Made by a program: the position numbers and the translations under genes
Shown here: positions 35,174-43,462 of the stretch, piece after piece
Layout: each line of letters opens with the position of its first letter
Numbering within the stretch: position 1 is the stretch's first letter
The notes under the pieces: generated by a model
Databases searched by the model: none
What the model saw: the letters and a program-made list of their open reading frames with translations, nothing else
Told to the model about the DNA's origin: nothing
Source of the DNA: an uncultured Bacteroides sp.
GTDB taxonomy: Bacteria > Bacteroidota > Bacteroidia > Bacteroidales > Bacteroidaceae
Reading direction: 5' to 3'
Assembly (NCBI GenBank): GCA_937890825.1
Contig: CALADS010000078.1
Span: 1 to 64,000, forward strand
Length of the DNA: 64,000 bases

Positions 35174-35971
35174 ATGATATTTCTTAAGACTGAAGATGAA
35201 ATAGAATTGCTTCGACAGAGCAATTTGCTGGTTGGGAAGACTCTTGCAGAGTTAGCGAAAATCATCAAGCCTGGAGTAACAACCAAGGAGCTTGACAAAG
35301 TAGCTGAAGAGTTTATCCGTGATCATGGAGCTGAGCCTACTTTCAAAGGTTTTCCTAGTCCCTATGGAAGTGCCTTCCCTGCTTCTATTTGTACTTCTGT
35401 TAATGAGCAAGTAGTTCATGGTATACCCAGTGATGTAGTGTTGCGCGATGGTGATATAGTGTCAGTTGATTGCGGTACTTACATGAATGGTTTTTGTGGT
35501 GATTCTGCCTACACTTTCTGTGTTGGTGATGTTGATGAGAAAGTACTGAACTTGCTTCGTACTACAAAAGAAGCTTTGTATTTGGGCATACAGAACGCTG
35601 TTCAAGGTAAGAGATTAGGTGATATAGGATACTCTATTCAACAACACTGCGAAAAAAATTCGTATGGTGTAGTAAGAGAGTTTGTCGGTCACGGTATTGG
35701 TAAGAAGATGCATGAAGATCCGCAAGTTCCCAATTTCGGAAAGCGCGGCACAGGTGCTATGTTAAAGCAAGGCATGTGTATTGCTATCGAACCGATGATT
35801 ACCTTGGGTGAACGACAGATAGTAATGGAGCGCGACGGATGGACTGTTCGTACGAGAGACCGCAAGGTAGCTGCTCATTTTGAGCATACTGTAGCTGTTC
35901 GGTCTGGTAAGGCAGATATCCTTTCATCGTTCCAGTTCATTGAAGAAGTATTAGGAGATAAAGCAATTTAA
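35174..35971 (+). CDS. map: Methionine aminopeptidase, type I
   Basis: It removes the initiator methionine from nascent proteins. The 265-aa product carries the five metal ligands: Asp in VSVDCGTYMNGFCGDSAYTF (two aspartates), His in GHGIGKKMHEDP, Glu in IAIEPM and Glu in FEHTVAV. It lies between secY and infA, without adk, as in other Bacteroidetes. Confidence 0.98.
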   Translation: MIFLKTEDEIELLRQSNLLVGKTLAELAKIIKPGVTTKELDKVAEEFIRDHGAEPTFKGFPSPYGSAFPASICTSVNEQVVHGIPSDVVLRDGDIVSVDCGTYMNGFCGDSAYTFCVGDVDEKVLNLLRTTKEALYLGIQNAVQGKRLGDIGYSIQQHCEKNSYGVVREFVGHGIGKKMHEDPQVPNFGKRGTGAMLKQGMCIAIEPMITLGERQIVMERDGWTVRTRDRKVAAHFEHTVAVRSGKADILSSFQFIEEVLGDKAI

Positions 35972-35980
35972 AAAATTAAT

Positions 35981-36199
35981 ATGGCAAAGCAATCTGCAAT
36001 AGAACAAGACGGAGTTATTGTTGAAGCATTGTCTAATGCAATGTTTCGCGTTGAATTAGAAAACGGACATGAGATTACTGCGCATATTTCCGGTAAGATG
36101 CGGATGCATTACATCAAAATCCTGCCGGGTGATAAAGTAAGAGTCGAAATGTCGCCTTACGATTTATCGAAAGGTAGAATTGTATTTAGATATAAATAA
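35981..36199 (+). CDS. infA: Translation initiation factor IF-1
   Basis: IF-1 covers the A site during initiation. The 72-aa OB-fold product has the standard MAKQSAIEQDGVIVEALSNA opening and ends GRIVFRYK. It is 9 bp after map and 8 bp before rpmJ. Confidence 0.98.
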   Translation: MAKQSAIEQDGVIVEALSNAMFRVELENGHEITAHISGKMRMHYIKILPGDKVRVEMSPYDLSKGRIVFRYK

Positions 36200-36207
36200 A
36201 ATTAGAT

Positions 36208-36324
36208 ATGAAAGTAAGAGCATCTTTAAAGAAACGTACGCCAGAGTGTAAGATCGTTAGACGTAATGGCCGTTTGTATGTTATTAACAAGAAAAATCCT
36301 AAGTATAAACAACGTCAAGGATAA
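36208..36324 (+). CDS. rpmJ: Large-subunit ribosomal protein L36, zinc-independent form
   Basis: A 38-aa gene read directly from the sequence. The product begins MKVRASLKKRTPECKIVRR and ends KNPKYKQRQG. Only one cysteine remains and the other zinc ligands (two Cys, one His) are absent. Its position between infA and rpsM is the usual one. Confidence 0.96.
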   Translation: MKVRASLKKRTPECKIVRRNGRLYVINKKNPKYKQRQG

Positions 36325-36357
36325 TTTATTATTTTTGCAAAAAAAATAATTTAGTAT

Positions 36358-36738
36358 ATGGCTATAAGAATAGTTGGTGTCGATTTGCCTCAAAACAAGA
36401 GAGGTGAAATTGCGTTGACCTATATCTATGGAATAGGTCGTAGTAGTTCAGCAAAAATTTTGGATAAAGCAGGTGTTGACAGAGACCTGAAAGTAAAAGA
36501 CTGGACGGATGATCAAGCTGCCAAGATTCGTGAGATCATTGGTGCAGAGTTTAAAGTAGAAGGTGATCTTCGCTCTGAAATTCAGTTAAACATTAAGCGT
36601 TTGATGGATATTGGTTGCTACCGTGGTGTTCGTCACCGTATTGGACTTCCAGTGAGAGGACAGAGCACAAAGAATAACGCTCGTACTCGTAAGGGTAGAA
36701 AGAAAACCGTTGCTAATAAGAAAAAAGCTACTAAATAA
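36358..36738 (+). CDS. rpsM: Small-subunit ribosomal protein S13
   Basis: S13 forms intersubunit bridges in the 30S head. The 126-aa product begins MAIRIVGVDLPQNKRGEIAL and contains LMDIGCYRGVRHRIGLPVRG and the basic tail TKNNARTRKGRKKTVANKKK. It starts the alpha section; rpsK follows after 11 bp. Confidence 0.98.
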   Translation: MAIRIVGVDLPQNKRGEIALTYIYGIGRSSSAKILDKAGVDRDLKVKDWTDDQAAKIREIIGAEFKVEGDLRSEIQLNIKRLMDIGCYRGVRHRIGLPVRGQSTKNNARTRKGRKKTVANKKKATK

Positions 36739-36749
36739 TAATTGTTGAT

Positions 36750-37139
36750 ATGGCAAAAAAAACAGTTGCAGCAAAAAAGAGAAATGTAAAGGTAGATGCT
36801 AATGGACAGTTACATGTTCATTCATCTTTCAATAACATTATTGTTTCTCTGGCTAACAGTGAAGGTCAGATCATCTCTTGGTCTTCAGCCGGAAAAATGG
36901 GATTTAGAGGTTCTAAGAAGAACACTCCTTATGCAGCACAGATGGCTGCACAGGATTGTGCAAAGATTGCATACGATCTTGGTCTGAGAAAGGTAAAAGC
37001 ATTCGTTAAAGGACCAGGTAATGGTCGTGAATCTGCTATTAGAACTATTCACGGTGCTGGTATTGAGGTAACTGAAATTATTGACGTTACTCCGTTGCCG
37101 CATAATGGATGTCGTCCTCCGAAAAGACGTCGTGTATAA
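36750..37139 (+). CDS. rpsK: Small-subunit ribosomal protein S11
   Basis: S11 lies in the 30S platform near the E-site mRNA. The 129-aa product contains HVHSSFNNIIVSLANSEGQI, GFRGSKKNTPYAAQMAAQ and the C-terminal PLPHNGCRPPKRRRV. A 115-bp spacer follows before rpsD, longer than others here; no promoter consensus was recognised in it. Confidence 0.98.
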   Translation: MAKKTVAAKKRNVKVDANGQLHVHSSFNNIIVSLANSEGQIISWSSAGKMGFRGSKKNTPYAAQMAAQDCAKIAYDLGLRKVKAFVKGPGNGRESAIRTIHGAGIEVTEIIDVTPLPHNGCRPPKRRRV

Positions 37140-37254
37140 GATTTACCTTTATTATATGTGAAACTTGATTTTGTTATTGGATTGTAATTTCTTCTCTACA
37201 GTCGCGGCTGCAACAAATTAAGTTCATAATTAAAACAATTTAAATTTAAAAGAA

Positions 37255-37860
37255 ATGGCTAGATATACTGGACCAAAATCAAGAATCGCCCGTAAATTCG
37301 GTGAAGGTATCTTCGGAGCAGATAAAGTTTTGTCTAAGAAGAATTATCCTCCCGGTCAACACGGTAATTCAAGAAAGAGAAAAACTTCTGAATATGGTGT
37401 TCAACTTCGTGAGAAACAGAAAGCCAAATATACCTATGGCGTATTAGAGAAACAATTCCGTAACTTGTTTGAGAAGGCTGAAACAGCTAAGGGTATTACC
37501 GGTGAAATCCTTCTCCAGTTGTTGGAAGGACGTTTGGATAACATCGTATTCCGTTTGGGTATTGCTCCTACTCGTGCTGCTGCACGCCAGTTGGTAAGTC
37601 ACAAGCATATCACTGTTGACGGTGAGGTAGTTAATATTCCTTCATACGCTGTTAAACCGGGTCAAGTGATTGGTGTTCGTGAGAAATCTAAGTCTTTGGA
37701 AATTATCGCAAACTCATTGGCTGGTTTCAATCATAGCAAATATCCTTGGTTGGAATGGGATGATAATGCTAAGGTAGGAAAATTATTGCATGTTCCTGAA
37801 AGAGCAGACATTCCTGAAAACATTAAAGAGCATTTGATCGTAGAATTGTATTCTAAATAA
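37255..37860 (+). CDS. rpsD: Small-subunit ribosomal protein S4
   Basis: S4 nucleates 30S assembly and in E. coli represses the alpha operon. The 201-aa product starts MARYTGPKSRIARKFGEGIF and has the S4 RNA-binding domain LEGRLDNIVFRLGIAPTRAA at about residues 90-109. No zinc ligands are seen at the N-terminus. rpoA follows after 11 bp. Confidence 0.98.
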   Translation: MARYTGPKSRIARKFGEGIFGADKVLSKKNYPPGQHGNSRKRKTSEYGVQLREKQKAKYTYGVLEKQFRNLFEKAETAKGITGEILLQLLEGRLDNIVFRLGIAPTRAAARQLVSHKHITVDGEVVNIPSYAVKPGQVIGVREKSKSLEIIANSLAGFNHSKYPWLEWDDNAKVGKLLHVPERADIPENIKEHLIVELYSK

Positions 37861-37871
37861 TAATTAATTTC

Positions 37872-38864
37872 ATGGCGATATTAGCATTTCAAAAACCTGA
37901 TAAAGTATTAATGTTGGAAGCGGATTCTAAATTCGGAAAGTTCGAATTTCGTCCGTTGGAGCCAGGTTTCGGTATTACTGTAGGTAATGCACTGCGCCGC
38001 ATTCTCCTCTCCTCATTGGAAGGTTTTGCTATCACTACTATCAAGATTGATGGTGTGGAGCATGAATTTTCTAGTGTACCTGGAGTAAAGGAGGATGTTA
38101 CTAACATTATCTTGAATCTCAAACAGGTTAGATTCAAGCAAGTAGTAGAAGAATTTGAAAGTGAGAAAGTAAGTATTACTATTGAGAATTCAAGTGAATT
38201 TAAAGCAGGTGACATAGCTAAGTATTTAACTGGATTTGAAGTGTTAAATCCTGAATTAGTTATTTGTCATTTAGATTCAAAAGCTACCATGCAGATAGAT
38301 CTTACAATCAATAAGGGCCGTGGTTATGTCCCTGCAGATGAAAACCGCGAATATTGCACCGATGTGAATGTAATTCCTATCGACTCTATTTATACACCGA
38401 TTCGTAATGTAAAGTATCAGATTGAACCGTTCCGTGTAGAACAGAAGACGGACTACGACAAGCTGATTCTTGAAATTACCACCGATGGTTCCATACACCC
38501 GAAGGAAGCTTTAAAAGAAGCTGCAAAAATTCTTATTTATCACTTCATGTTATTCTCTGATGAGAAAATTACTCTCGAGACTAATGATGCTGATGGTAAT
38601 GAAGAATTTGACGAAGAAGTATTGCATATGCGTCAATTGTTAAAGACTAAACTCGTTGATATGGATCTTTCTGTACGTGCCCTCAACTGCTTGAAGGCTG
38701 CAGATGTAGAAACATTGGGCGATTTGGTTCAATTTAATAAGACGGATTTGCTCAAATTCAGAAACTTCGGAAAGAAATCGCTTACCGAGCTTGATGATTT
38801 GCTGGAAAGTCTGAATCTGTCGTTTGGAACTGATATTTCTAAATATAAATTAGATAAAGAATAA
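37872..38864 (+). CDS. rpoA: DNA-directed RNA polymerase alpha subunit
   Basis: Alpha nucleates polymerase assembly and contacts upstream promoter elements and activators. The 330-aa product has the N-terminal domain with LEPGFGITVGNALRRILLSS and the C-terminal domain (about 255-330) with LSVRALNCLKAADVETLGDL and NFGKKSLTELDDLL. It is 2 bp from rplQ. Confidence 0.99.
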   Translation: MAILAFQKPDKVLMLEADSKFGKFEFRPLEPGFGITVGNALRRILLSSLEGFAITTIKIDGVEHEFSSVPGVKEDVTNIILNLKQVRFKQVVEEFESEKVSITIENSSEFKAGDIAKYLTGFEVLNPELVICHLDSKATMQIDLTINKGRGYVPADENREYCTDVNVIPIDSIYTPIRNVKYQIEPFRVEQKTDYDKLILEITTDGSIHPKEALKEAAKILIYHFMLFSDEKITLETNDADGNEEFDEEVLHMRQLLKTKLVDMDLSVRALNCLKAADVETLGDLVQFNKTDLLKFRNFGKKSLTELDDLLESLNLSFGTDISKYKLDKE

Positions 38865-38866
38865 AA

Positions 38867-39352
38867 ATGAGACATAATAAGAAATTCAACCATTTAGGTC
38901 GTACTGCCTCTCATAGAAACGCTATGTTGGCTAATATGGCGTGTTCTTTGATTAAGCACAAAAGAATCACTACGACCGTTGCAAAGGCTAAAGCTCTGAA
39001 GAAGTTTGTTGAGCCGCTGATTACAAAGTCAAAGAATGACACAACAAATTCTCGTCGTGTAGTATTTAGCAATTTGCAAGATAAATATGCTGTAACTGAG
39101 CTGTTTAAAGAAATCTCTGTTAAAATTGCCGATCGTCCGGGTGGTTATACTCGCATTATCAAGACTGGTAACCGTCTTGGTGACAATGCAGAAATGTGCT
39201 TCATTGAGCTCGTTGATTATAACGAGAACATGGCTAAGGACAAAGTTGCTAAGAAAGCTACTCGTACTCGTCGTTCAAAGAAAAACAATGCTACTGAGGC
39301 TGCTCCTGCTGCGGAAGAAGTTGCTGCAGTTGAAGAAGCTAAGGCAGAATAA
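38867..39352 (+). CDS. rplQ: Large-subunit ribosomal protein L17
   Basis: L17 lies near the tunnel exit. The product is 161 aa. It starts MRHNKKFNHLGRTASHRNAM, and the core ends near residue 125. A low-complexity Lys/Ala/Glu-rich extension of about 35 residues follows, longer than E. coli L17 (127 aa) but usual in Bacteroidetes. It is the last gene of the ribosomal cluster. Confidence 0.97.
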   Translation: MRHNKKFNHLGRTASHRNAMLANMACSLIKHKRITTTVAKAKALKKFVEPLITKSKNDTTNSRRVVFSNLQDKYAVTELFKEISVKIADRPGGYTRIIKTGNRLGDNAEMCFIELVDYNENMAKDKVAKKATRTRRSKKNNATEAAPAAEEVAAVEEAKAE

Positions 39353-39375
39353 TTCAACTATTCTTTTTATAAATA

Positions 39376-39406
39376 AAGTCGTCCCAGTGATGGGGCGGCT
39401 TTTTTT
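39376..39406 (+). terminator. Terminator of the ribosomal cluster
   Basis: A 10-bp stem (39376-39385 with 39392-39401, containing two G-T pairs) and a six-base loop are followed by T residues to 39406. It lies 23 bp after rplQ and ends the 18-kb cluster. Confidence 0.92.
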
Positions 39407-39452
39407 GTATCTTTATGAATCCGCATAATTGTTAAAACTTGTATGTTTTTCG

Positions 39453-39481
39453 TTGAGTTATTTTTGAATTATCTATATTTG
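39453..39481 (+). promoter_or_regulatory. Overlapping promoter candidates before the 39490 gene
   Basis: TTG 39453-39455 with TATATTTG 39474-39481 (spacing 18) is a full match, but predicts transcription starting almost at the ATG. An alternative, TTG 39439-39441 with TATTTTTG 39459-39466 (spacing 17), predicts a leader of about 16 nt. Confidence 0.6.
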
Positions 39482-39489
39482 TCCTCATT

Positions 39490-39900
39490 ATGCGGCTTTG
39501 GATTGTTTTTATAGGTCTATTGTTGTTTATTTGTTCTTCAGTGACAGATGCAACTTGTTTTTCTGCGACCGATACTGTTGTGGATAGAGTCGATGCTATG
39601 CCGCAAGTTCAAGTAGAAAGCCGATCCGATGTAGTTGACCGATTGGCTGCATTTGACGTTGATAGCTTTGCAGAGTTGGGCGGAGTGTTGACGTCTTCTT
39701 CCTTTTCTTCTTTCTTTCGATTGCATCGTTATCACTATTCTGAGAAGTATTGTGCCTTACAATCAATGCTTCGATCTTTGTCTTCCAGACTGTTTGATCT
39801 GTGCGTCTCTCGCCTTAATATCAGTTCATTTTCTATCTTCTATCGTTGTCATCCGGTGTGTCAATATTACATTTTCACACTAAAGCGTATTTTGATTTAG
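39490..39900 (+). CDS. Uncharacterised exported protein
   Basis: A 136-aa protein I do not recognise. Residues 1-24 are a hydrophobic signal-like segment (MRLWIVFIGLLLFICSSV). The mature part is Ser/Arg/Phe-rich with six scattered cysteines (including the one near the signal), and no motif I can name. It lies directly after the ribosomal-cluster terminator with its own promoter candidates and has no operon partner. Codon usage looks unlike the highly expressed neighbours. It could be a spurious frame, but signal and promoter placement favour a real gene. Confidence 0.5.
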   Translation: MRLWIVFIGLLLFICSSVTDATCFSATDTVVDRVDAMPQVQVESRSDVVDRLAAFDVDSFAELGGVLTSSSFSSFFRLHRYHYSEKYCALQSMLRSLSSRLFDLCVSRLNISSFSIFYRCHPVCQYYIFTLKRILI

Positions 39901-39999
39901 TGGTTAGCTTTATCAGATTTATTTTGGTTGTGTATCATCTTTGATGCATTAACTAATGTTCTATAATACTAATTATTAACTATCATATATACGATTTTT

Positions 40000-40542
40000 A
40001 TGACAACAAATACTATTGAACCTACTATCTTTGCATCTATTCATCCGCAAGTTGTAAAACGAATTAGTCTAAAGAAGTTGCTTTTTTCGTTTAGCATGCT
40101 TTTCCTTGGTTGTATTCTTTTCCTTGGTGTGTTTATGATTACTGATAAGTCATCTACCCTTAGTATGGCTTGTATGGTAGCTGGTAGTGTCTTTCTTTTG
40201 CTTGGTATTTTCCGCTTATTTTGGAAATCTCAAGATCTGTTTTATTCACCGACTGGCAGTGTAGTCAGTCAAGCTTGTTTTTTCTTTCATTTAAAAGATT
40301 TATCGACGTTGTCGCAAGTCATTGCGGATAAACAGTTCGGCGGATGTAATGACATCTCTACTCTAGATTCCGGAAATGTCAGACTTGATGCGCTCTTGTC
40401 TAATGATCATCGTTTTGTAGCTCTTCAGCTTTTTCAATTTGTTCCTTACACTTACACGCCTGTTACTTCGGTGCTCTATTTTACGGATGATGATGCACGG
40501 TCTGTTTCTGTTTTCTTGAAACACTGTTCAGAGCGTGCATAA
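40000..40542 (+). CDS. Uncharacterised two-span membrane protein
   Basis: A 180-aa protein of unknown function. Two hydrophobic helices lie at about residues 28-48 (LLFSFSMLFLGCILFLGVFM) and 57-73 (CMVAGSVFLLLGIFRLF). The N-terminal 25 residues and the C-terminal 105 residues are soluble, probably both cytoplasmic. The C-terminal part has no recognised motif. It stands alone, 99 bp after the preceding gene; no full promoter match was found in that gap. Confidence 0.65.
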   Translation: MTTNTIEPTIFASIHPQVVKRISLKKLLFSFSMLFLGCILFLGVFMITDKSSTLSMACMVAGSVFLLLGIFRLFWKSQDLFYSPTGSVVSQACFFFHLKDLSTLSQVIADKQFGGCNDISTLDSGNVRLDALLSNDHRFVALQLFQFVPYTYTPVTSVLYFTDDDARSVSVFLKHCSERA

Positions 40543-40728
40543 GTTGTCTTACATGAATTGGTTTCTATTTCTGTAAACTTTAGGTTCTTTGTTTCATCTT
40601 ATTTATAGTGCTGCTTTCCCTATTATAAAATGAAATGAAGAACCGCTTTTTTCTGTTGAATGCTTGTTTGCATAGGATAAAAATACTACCTTTCGCACCA
40701 AATTGTATCATTACCGATCGGAGTGAAA

Positions 40729-41358
40729 ATGAAAAAACTATGTTTGTTTTTGTTCTTGGGGCTCTGCTTGCTACCTTGTGTAGCTCAGCAGGTTTTGTAT
40801 TCCAATTTGAAAGCCCTTATGGCATGTTCTGGTGACACTGTCACTATTCTGAAGGTAGAGAAACGGAGCATGAACCAGATCTATTTAACCGGAGGTGCAG
40901 ATTATCGGATTGAAGCCAAAGATAATCCTGGTCTCAGTCGGTATATTCGTTCACGCTGTTATGCTGTACAAATGGACAGTTCTTGGTTTGTCAATTGCAG
41001 AAAGATGCGGTATAAGCGTTATCGTTTTGGACAATGGTATGCTCCTGCGCTATGGGTACGGGGAAAACTATACTTTTCTGCTCAACCTTTAGGGCAAGTA
41101 GCTGCAGGTACTCTGACATCCTCCGATGCTGCTAAGTTGGGTGGCGAAGTGGGGGATGCGTTAGCAGCTTCAGGTTTAGTACACGAACGTGTTTATTACG
41201 AGATTGATCCTGAAACAGGTCGTTCGGAGTTTGTAGGGCATGATAAGATGCTTCAACTTCTCTCCGATTTTCAACCTGCGTTAAAACAGCAGTTTATGCA
41301 GGAAACAAGCGAGTCTGCCGAGGTTATCGGACATTATCTCAAGGCTATTTCACGTTGA
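40729..41358 (+). CDS. Uncharacterised secreted protein, possibly DUF6563-like
   Basis: A 209-aa protein with signal peptide MKKLCLFLFLGLCLLPCVAQ. The ATG at 40729 is preferred over a GTG two codons upstream because a GGAG element stands 5 bases before it. The mature protein begins with a beta-rich region (DTVTILKVEKRSMNQIYLTG) and has a helical C-terminus. The resemblance to Bacteroides DUF6563 proteins is from memory and unproven. A long palindromic terminator follows. Confidence 0.7.
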   Translation: MKKLCLFLFLGLCLLPCVAQQVLYSNLKALMACSGDTVTILKVEKRSMNQIYLTGGADYRIEAKDNPGLSRYIRSRCYAVQMDSSWFVNCRKMRYKRYRFGQWYAPALWVRGKLYFSAQPLGQVAAGTLTSSDAAKLGGEVGDALAASGLVHERVYYEIDPETGRSEFVGHDKMLQLLSDFQPALKQQFMQETSESAEVIGHYLKAISR

Positions 41359-41392
41359 CTTTTCCGGATTTGTATTTCTGTCGTCTTGGTGT

Positions 41393-41447
41393 AATTCATC
41401 ATGAAGGCATGCCACAACAGTATGTTGGCATGCCTTCATGATGAATT
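41393..41447. terminator. 22-bp perfect hairpin between convergent genes
   Basis: A perfect 22-bp stem (41393-41414 with 41426-41447) and an 11-nt loop lie between the 40729 gene (plus) and the GNAT gene (minus). The arm itself contains the palindrome GGCATGCC. There is little T-run on either side. A bidirectional terminator is the simplest reading. Confidence 0.75.
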
Positions 41448-41460
41448 GCTATGGCGAAAG

Positions 41461-42510
41461 TCAGTTTAGCATCAGACTCATGTGTGGATGCAGCGGTGCT
41501 AACAATTTTCTGCTCAATTCGCCGACGGTGTATGAGATATACGATTCAGTAAATGGGAGATTACTATGTTTGCATTGCCCTTGTGTTAGCATGTAATACC
41601 CATTGTTCATCGGAATTTGTTTATCTTCTATCTGAAGATGTAGTTCTAGATTCTGGTGCTTTTGTGCATAAATCTGTAATACCTTGTGTACTTGTAAGAT
41701 GCGGGCCATACCTAGCAGTCGGCTGCTATTCACTGTATCCGCAGTGGAGTAAGATGTAGTTAAGGTTATTTCCGATGCTTGATGAATCTGGTAGATATAT
41801 TGTAGCAACCGTACCTCAGATTGAGGATCAATCGCTAATAATTCTTCTATCCGCCAGTTGTCGGTTGTTGTAGGCGTTACAAAAGCTACAGCCTGTATGC
41901 GCCCCCGGCGTTTCAGTATGTACGTATGTCCACCATCTAACAGTTGCGAGGCATAGACCACTTGTAAGTCTTCCGAGGAGTGTAGTACGCTGCAGTCGTA
42001 TTGTTTTTTATAGACCTTATCCATCCACTGCGTTATTTCCTCTAATTCTTCTTCATTTTTGATACAAGTTACTTCTTCATCAGGTTGAAGGTTATGTAGC
42101 TCTGCGCTATGATTCTGATGCACCATATCGTATGTCTGAAACACCGGTGCGTAACCAAAGCGGGCATAATAATCAAATAACCATGGTTCTGCCGGTATCA
42201 AAGTAGTAAAGGCGCTCCCCCGCTGAATCATGGTTTCCAATGCTTGCTGTAATAATGTTGACATCAGTCCTTGATTGCGGAAATCGGGGTGTGTGCAGGC
42301 ACCAGAGATATAATTCATGGGCACTACTGTATCATAAAAAGACATAGGGTAGGGCAGAAGTTGCAGTGCTGCCACCACCTGCCCTTTTCGTTCTATTGAT
42401 AGATTTCTTTCATCCCTATACCTTTTCTCAAAGTACAGTTCGGTAAATGCGATGCTGTCCTGGAAACAAAGTTGCCATAAATGTTTGGTTTGTTCTTTTA
42501 TCGTAGCCAT
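41461..42510 (-). CDS. GNAT-family N-acetyltransferase
   Basis: A 349-aa protein. The N-terminal acetyl-CoA-binding core shows ISGACTHPDFRNQGLMSTLL (beta4 plus the R/Q-x-x-G-x pyrophosphate loop) and FTTLIPAEPWLFDYYARFGY. The rest is a second domain, an architecture like Eis-type proteins. The substrate is unknown. The start MATIKEQTKHLW lies 5 bp after the upstream gene, at the end of a four-gene operon (lrgA-lrgB-DUF2156-this). In-frame ATGs upstream would overlap that gene. Confidence 0.8.
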   Translation of the reverse strand: MATIKEQTKHLWQLCFQDSIAFTELYFEKRYRDERNLSIERKGQVVAALQLLPYPMSFYDTVVPMNYISGACTHPDFRNQGLMSTLLQQALETMIQRGSAFTTLIPAEPWLFDYYARFGYAPVFQTYDMVHQNHSAELHNLQPDEEVTCIKNEEELEEITQWMDKVYKKQYDCSVLHSSEDLQVVYASQLLDGGHTYILKRRGRIQAVAFVTPTTTDNWRIEELLAIDPQSEVRLLQYIYQIHQASEITLTTSYSTADTVNSSRLLGMARILQVHKVLQIYAQKHQNLELHLQIEDKQIPMNNGYYMLTQGQCKHSNLPFTESYISYTVGELSRKLLAPLHPHMSLMLN

Positions 42511-42515
42511 GTGTT

Positions 42516-43433
42516 TTACCATTTGATAGGTGCAACAGGTTCTGTCTTTAAGCAAGCACTGAATTTTTCTAGCAGTAAGGCTGGGTGATAAGATAATTTG
42601 GCTTTACGCAGTCCTTCTATACCCAGGTCTTCTTCTCGGTTCACGTAGGTGAACGATTCCGGCAGATGGTTGGCAAATTCATAGTTTATCATAGCATAAG
42701 CACCTTCTATAGCCGTATCTGCTTTTTCTACATGTACGCCAAAAGTATCTTGGTTTATGGGCATTCCGAAGCTGAAGGCTATGGTTTTACCGTTTACTTG
42801 TAGCATGCCTCCGCTCAGTCCCAGTTCGTCGAAATGGTGTAGTGCATATACCAGGGCTCTTCGTTCGTTTCCGGTGCCTTCATGTTGGTCACAGTGATTT
42901 GCCAAACACCATTTGGCCTCCAGATCCAGGCATTCTTGTATGTTATTGTGGGTAATAGGCAGATACTGATAGTCTGGATAAGTCTTTTTGAACCGGTTGA
43001 CGTGATTTCGTTTGGGCTGTAATTTTTTGCCAGCCAGTGTAGCCAGATCGCTGCGCAGATAAAGATAGTCGGCATAGTCGCGGTTGGCAGTAAATTCAAA
43101 GGTCTCCGGCATCAGTTTTTCCAGTTCTGCGCACATCTCCGTGCAGATGCCCAGCATGCAGAAAGGCTGTTTTTCTTGGTGAGCATCATCTATCAGTGCT
43201 TCAATGACACTTTTTAGGTTTCCTTGTCCGATGGGCATCATATAGACCAGTTCACCAGCTGCCCAAAATTTGATAAGAAGAAAATCTTCCAATATAGCAA
43301 ACTGGGTATCATATAAGAAGCGCCAACTACACAGGTTAGAAAACGAGAGATCGCAGTTGCGCTGGTTGCTTCGTAGAGTGAAAGAACTGATCACTTCTTT
43401 ATCTTGAGGAGTGATGTCTTTAAATGCAATCAT
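42516..43433 (-). CDS. DUF2156 (LPG synthetase C-terminal-like) protein
   Basis: A 305-aa protein resembling the DUF2156 domain, the GNAT-like fold of the aminoacyl-phosphatidylglycerol synthase C-terminus. The start is MIAFKDITPQDKEV. Features are NCDLSFSNLCSWRF near residue 27 and GVHVEKADTAIEGAYAMINYEF near residue 235. It has no membrane domain, so it is not a full MprF. A soluble transferase role is inferred; acceptor and donor are unknown. It sits 29 bp after lrgB and just before a second GNAT gene. Confidence 0.75.
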   Translation of the reverse strand: MIAFKDITPQDKEVISSFTLRSNQRNCDLSFSNLCSWRFLYDTQFAILEDFLLIKFWAAGELVYMMPIGQGNLKSVIEALIDDAHQEKQPFCMLGICTEMCAELEKLMPETFEFTANRDYADYLYLRSDLATLAGKKLQPKRNHVNRFKKTYPDYQYLPITHNNIQECLDLEAKWCLANHCDQHEGTGNERRALVYALHHFDELGLSGGMLQVNGKTIAFSFGMPINQDTFGVHVEKADTAIEGAYAMINYEFANHLPESFTYVNREEDLGIEGLRKAKLSYHPALLLEKFSACLKTEPVAPIKW

Positions 43434-43462
43434 GAATTTGTGTGTGTAGTGTGAATAATCAG

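Noticed and set aside
36330..36337. TATTTTTG before rpsM as an internal promoter
   Set aside because: It matches the -7 consensus, but no TTG lies at the right distance, and the region is A/T-rich between ribosomal genes.
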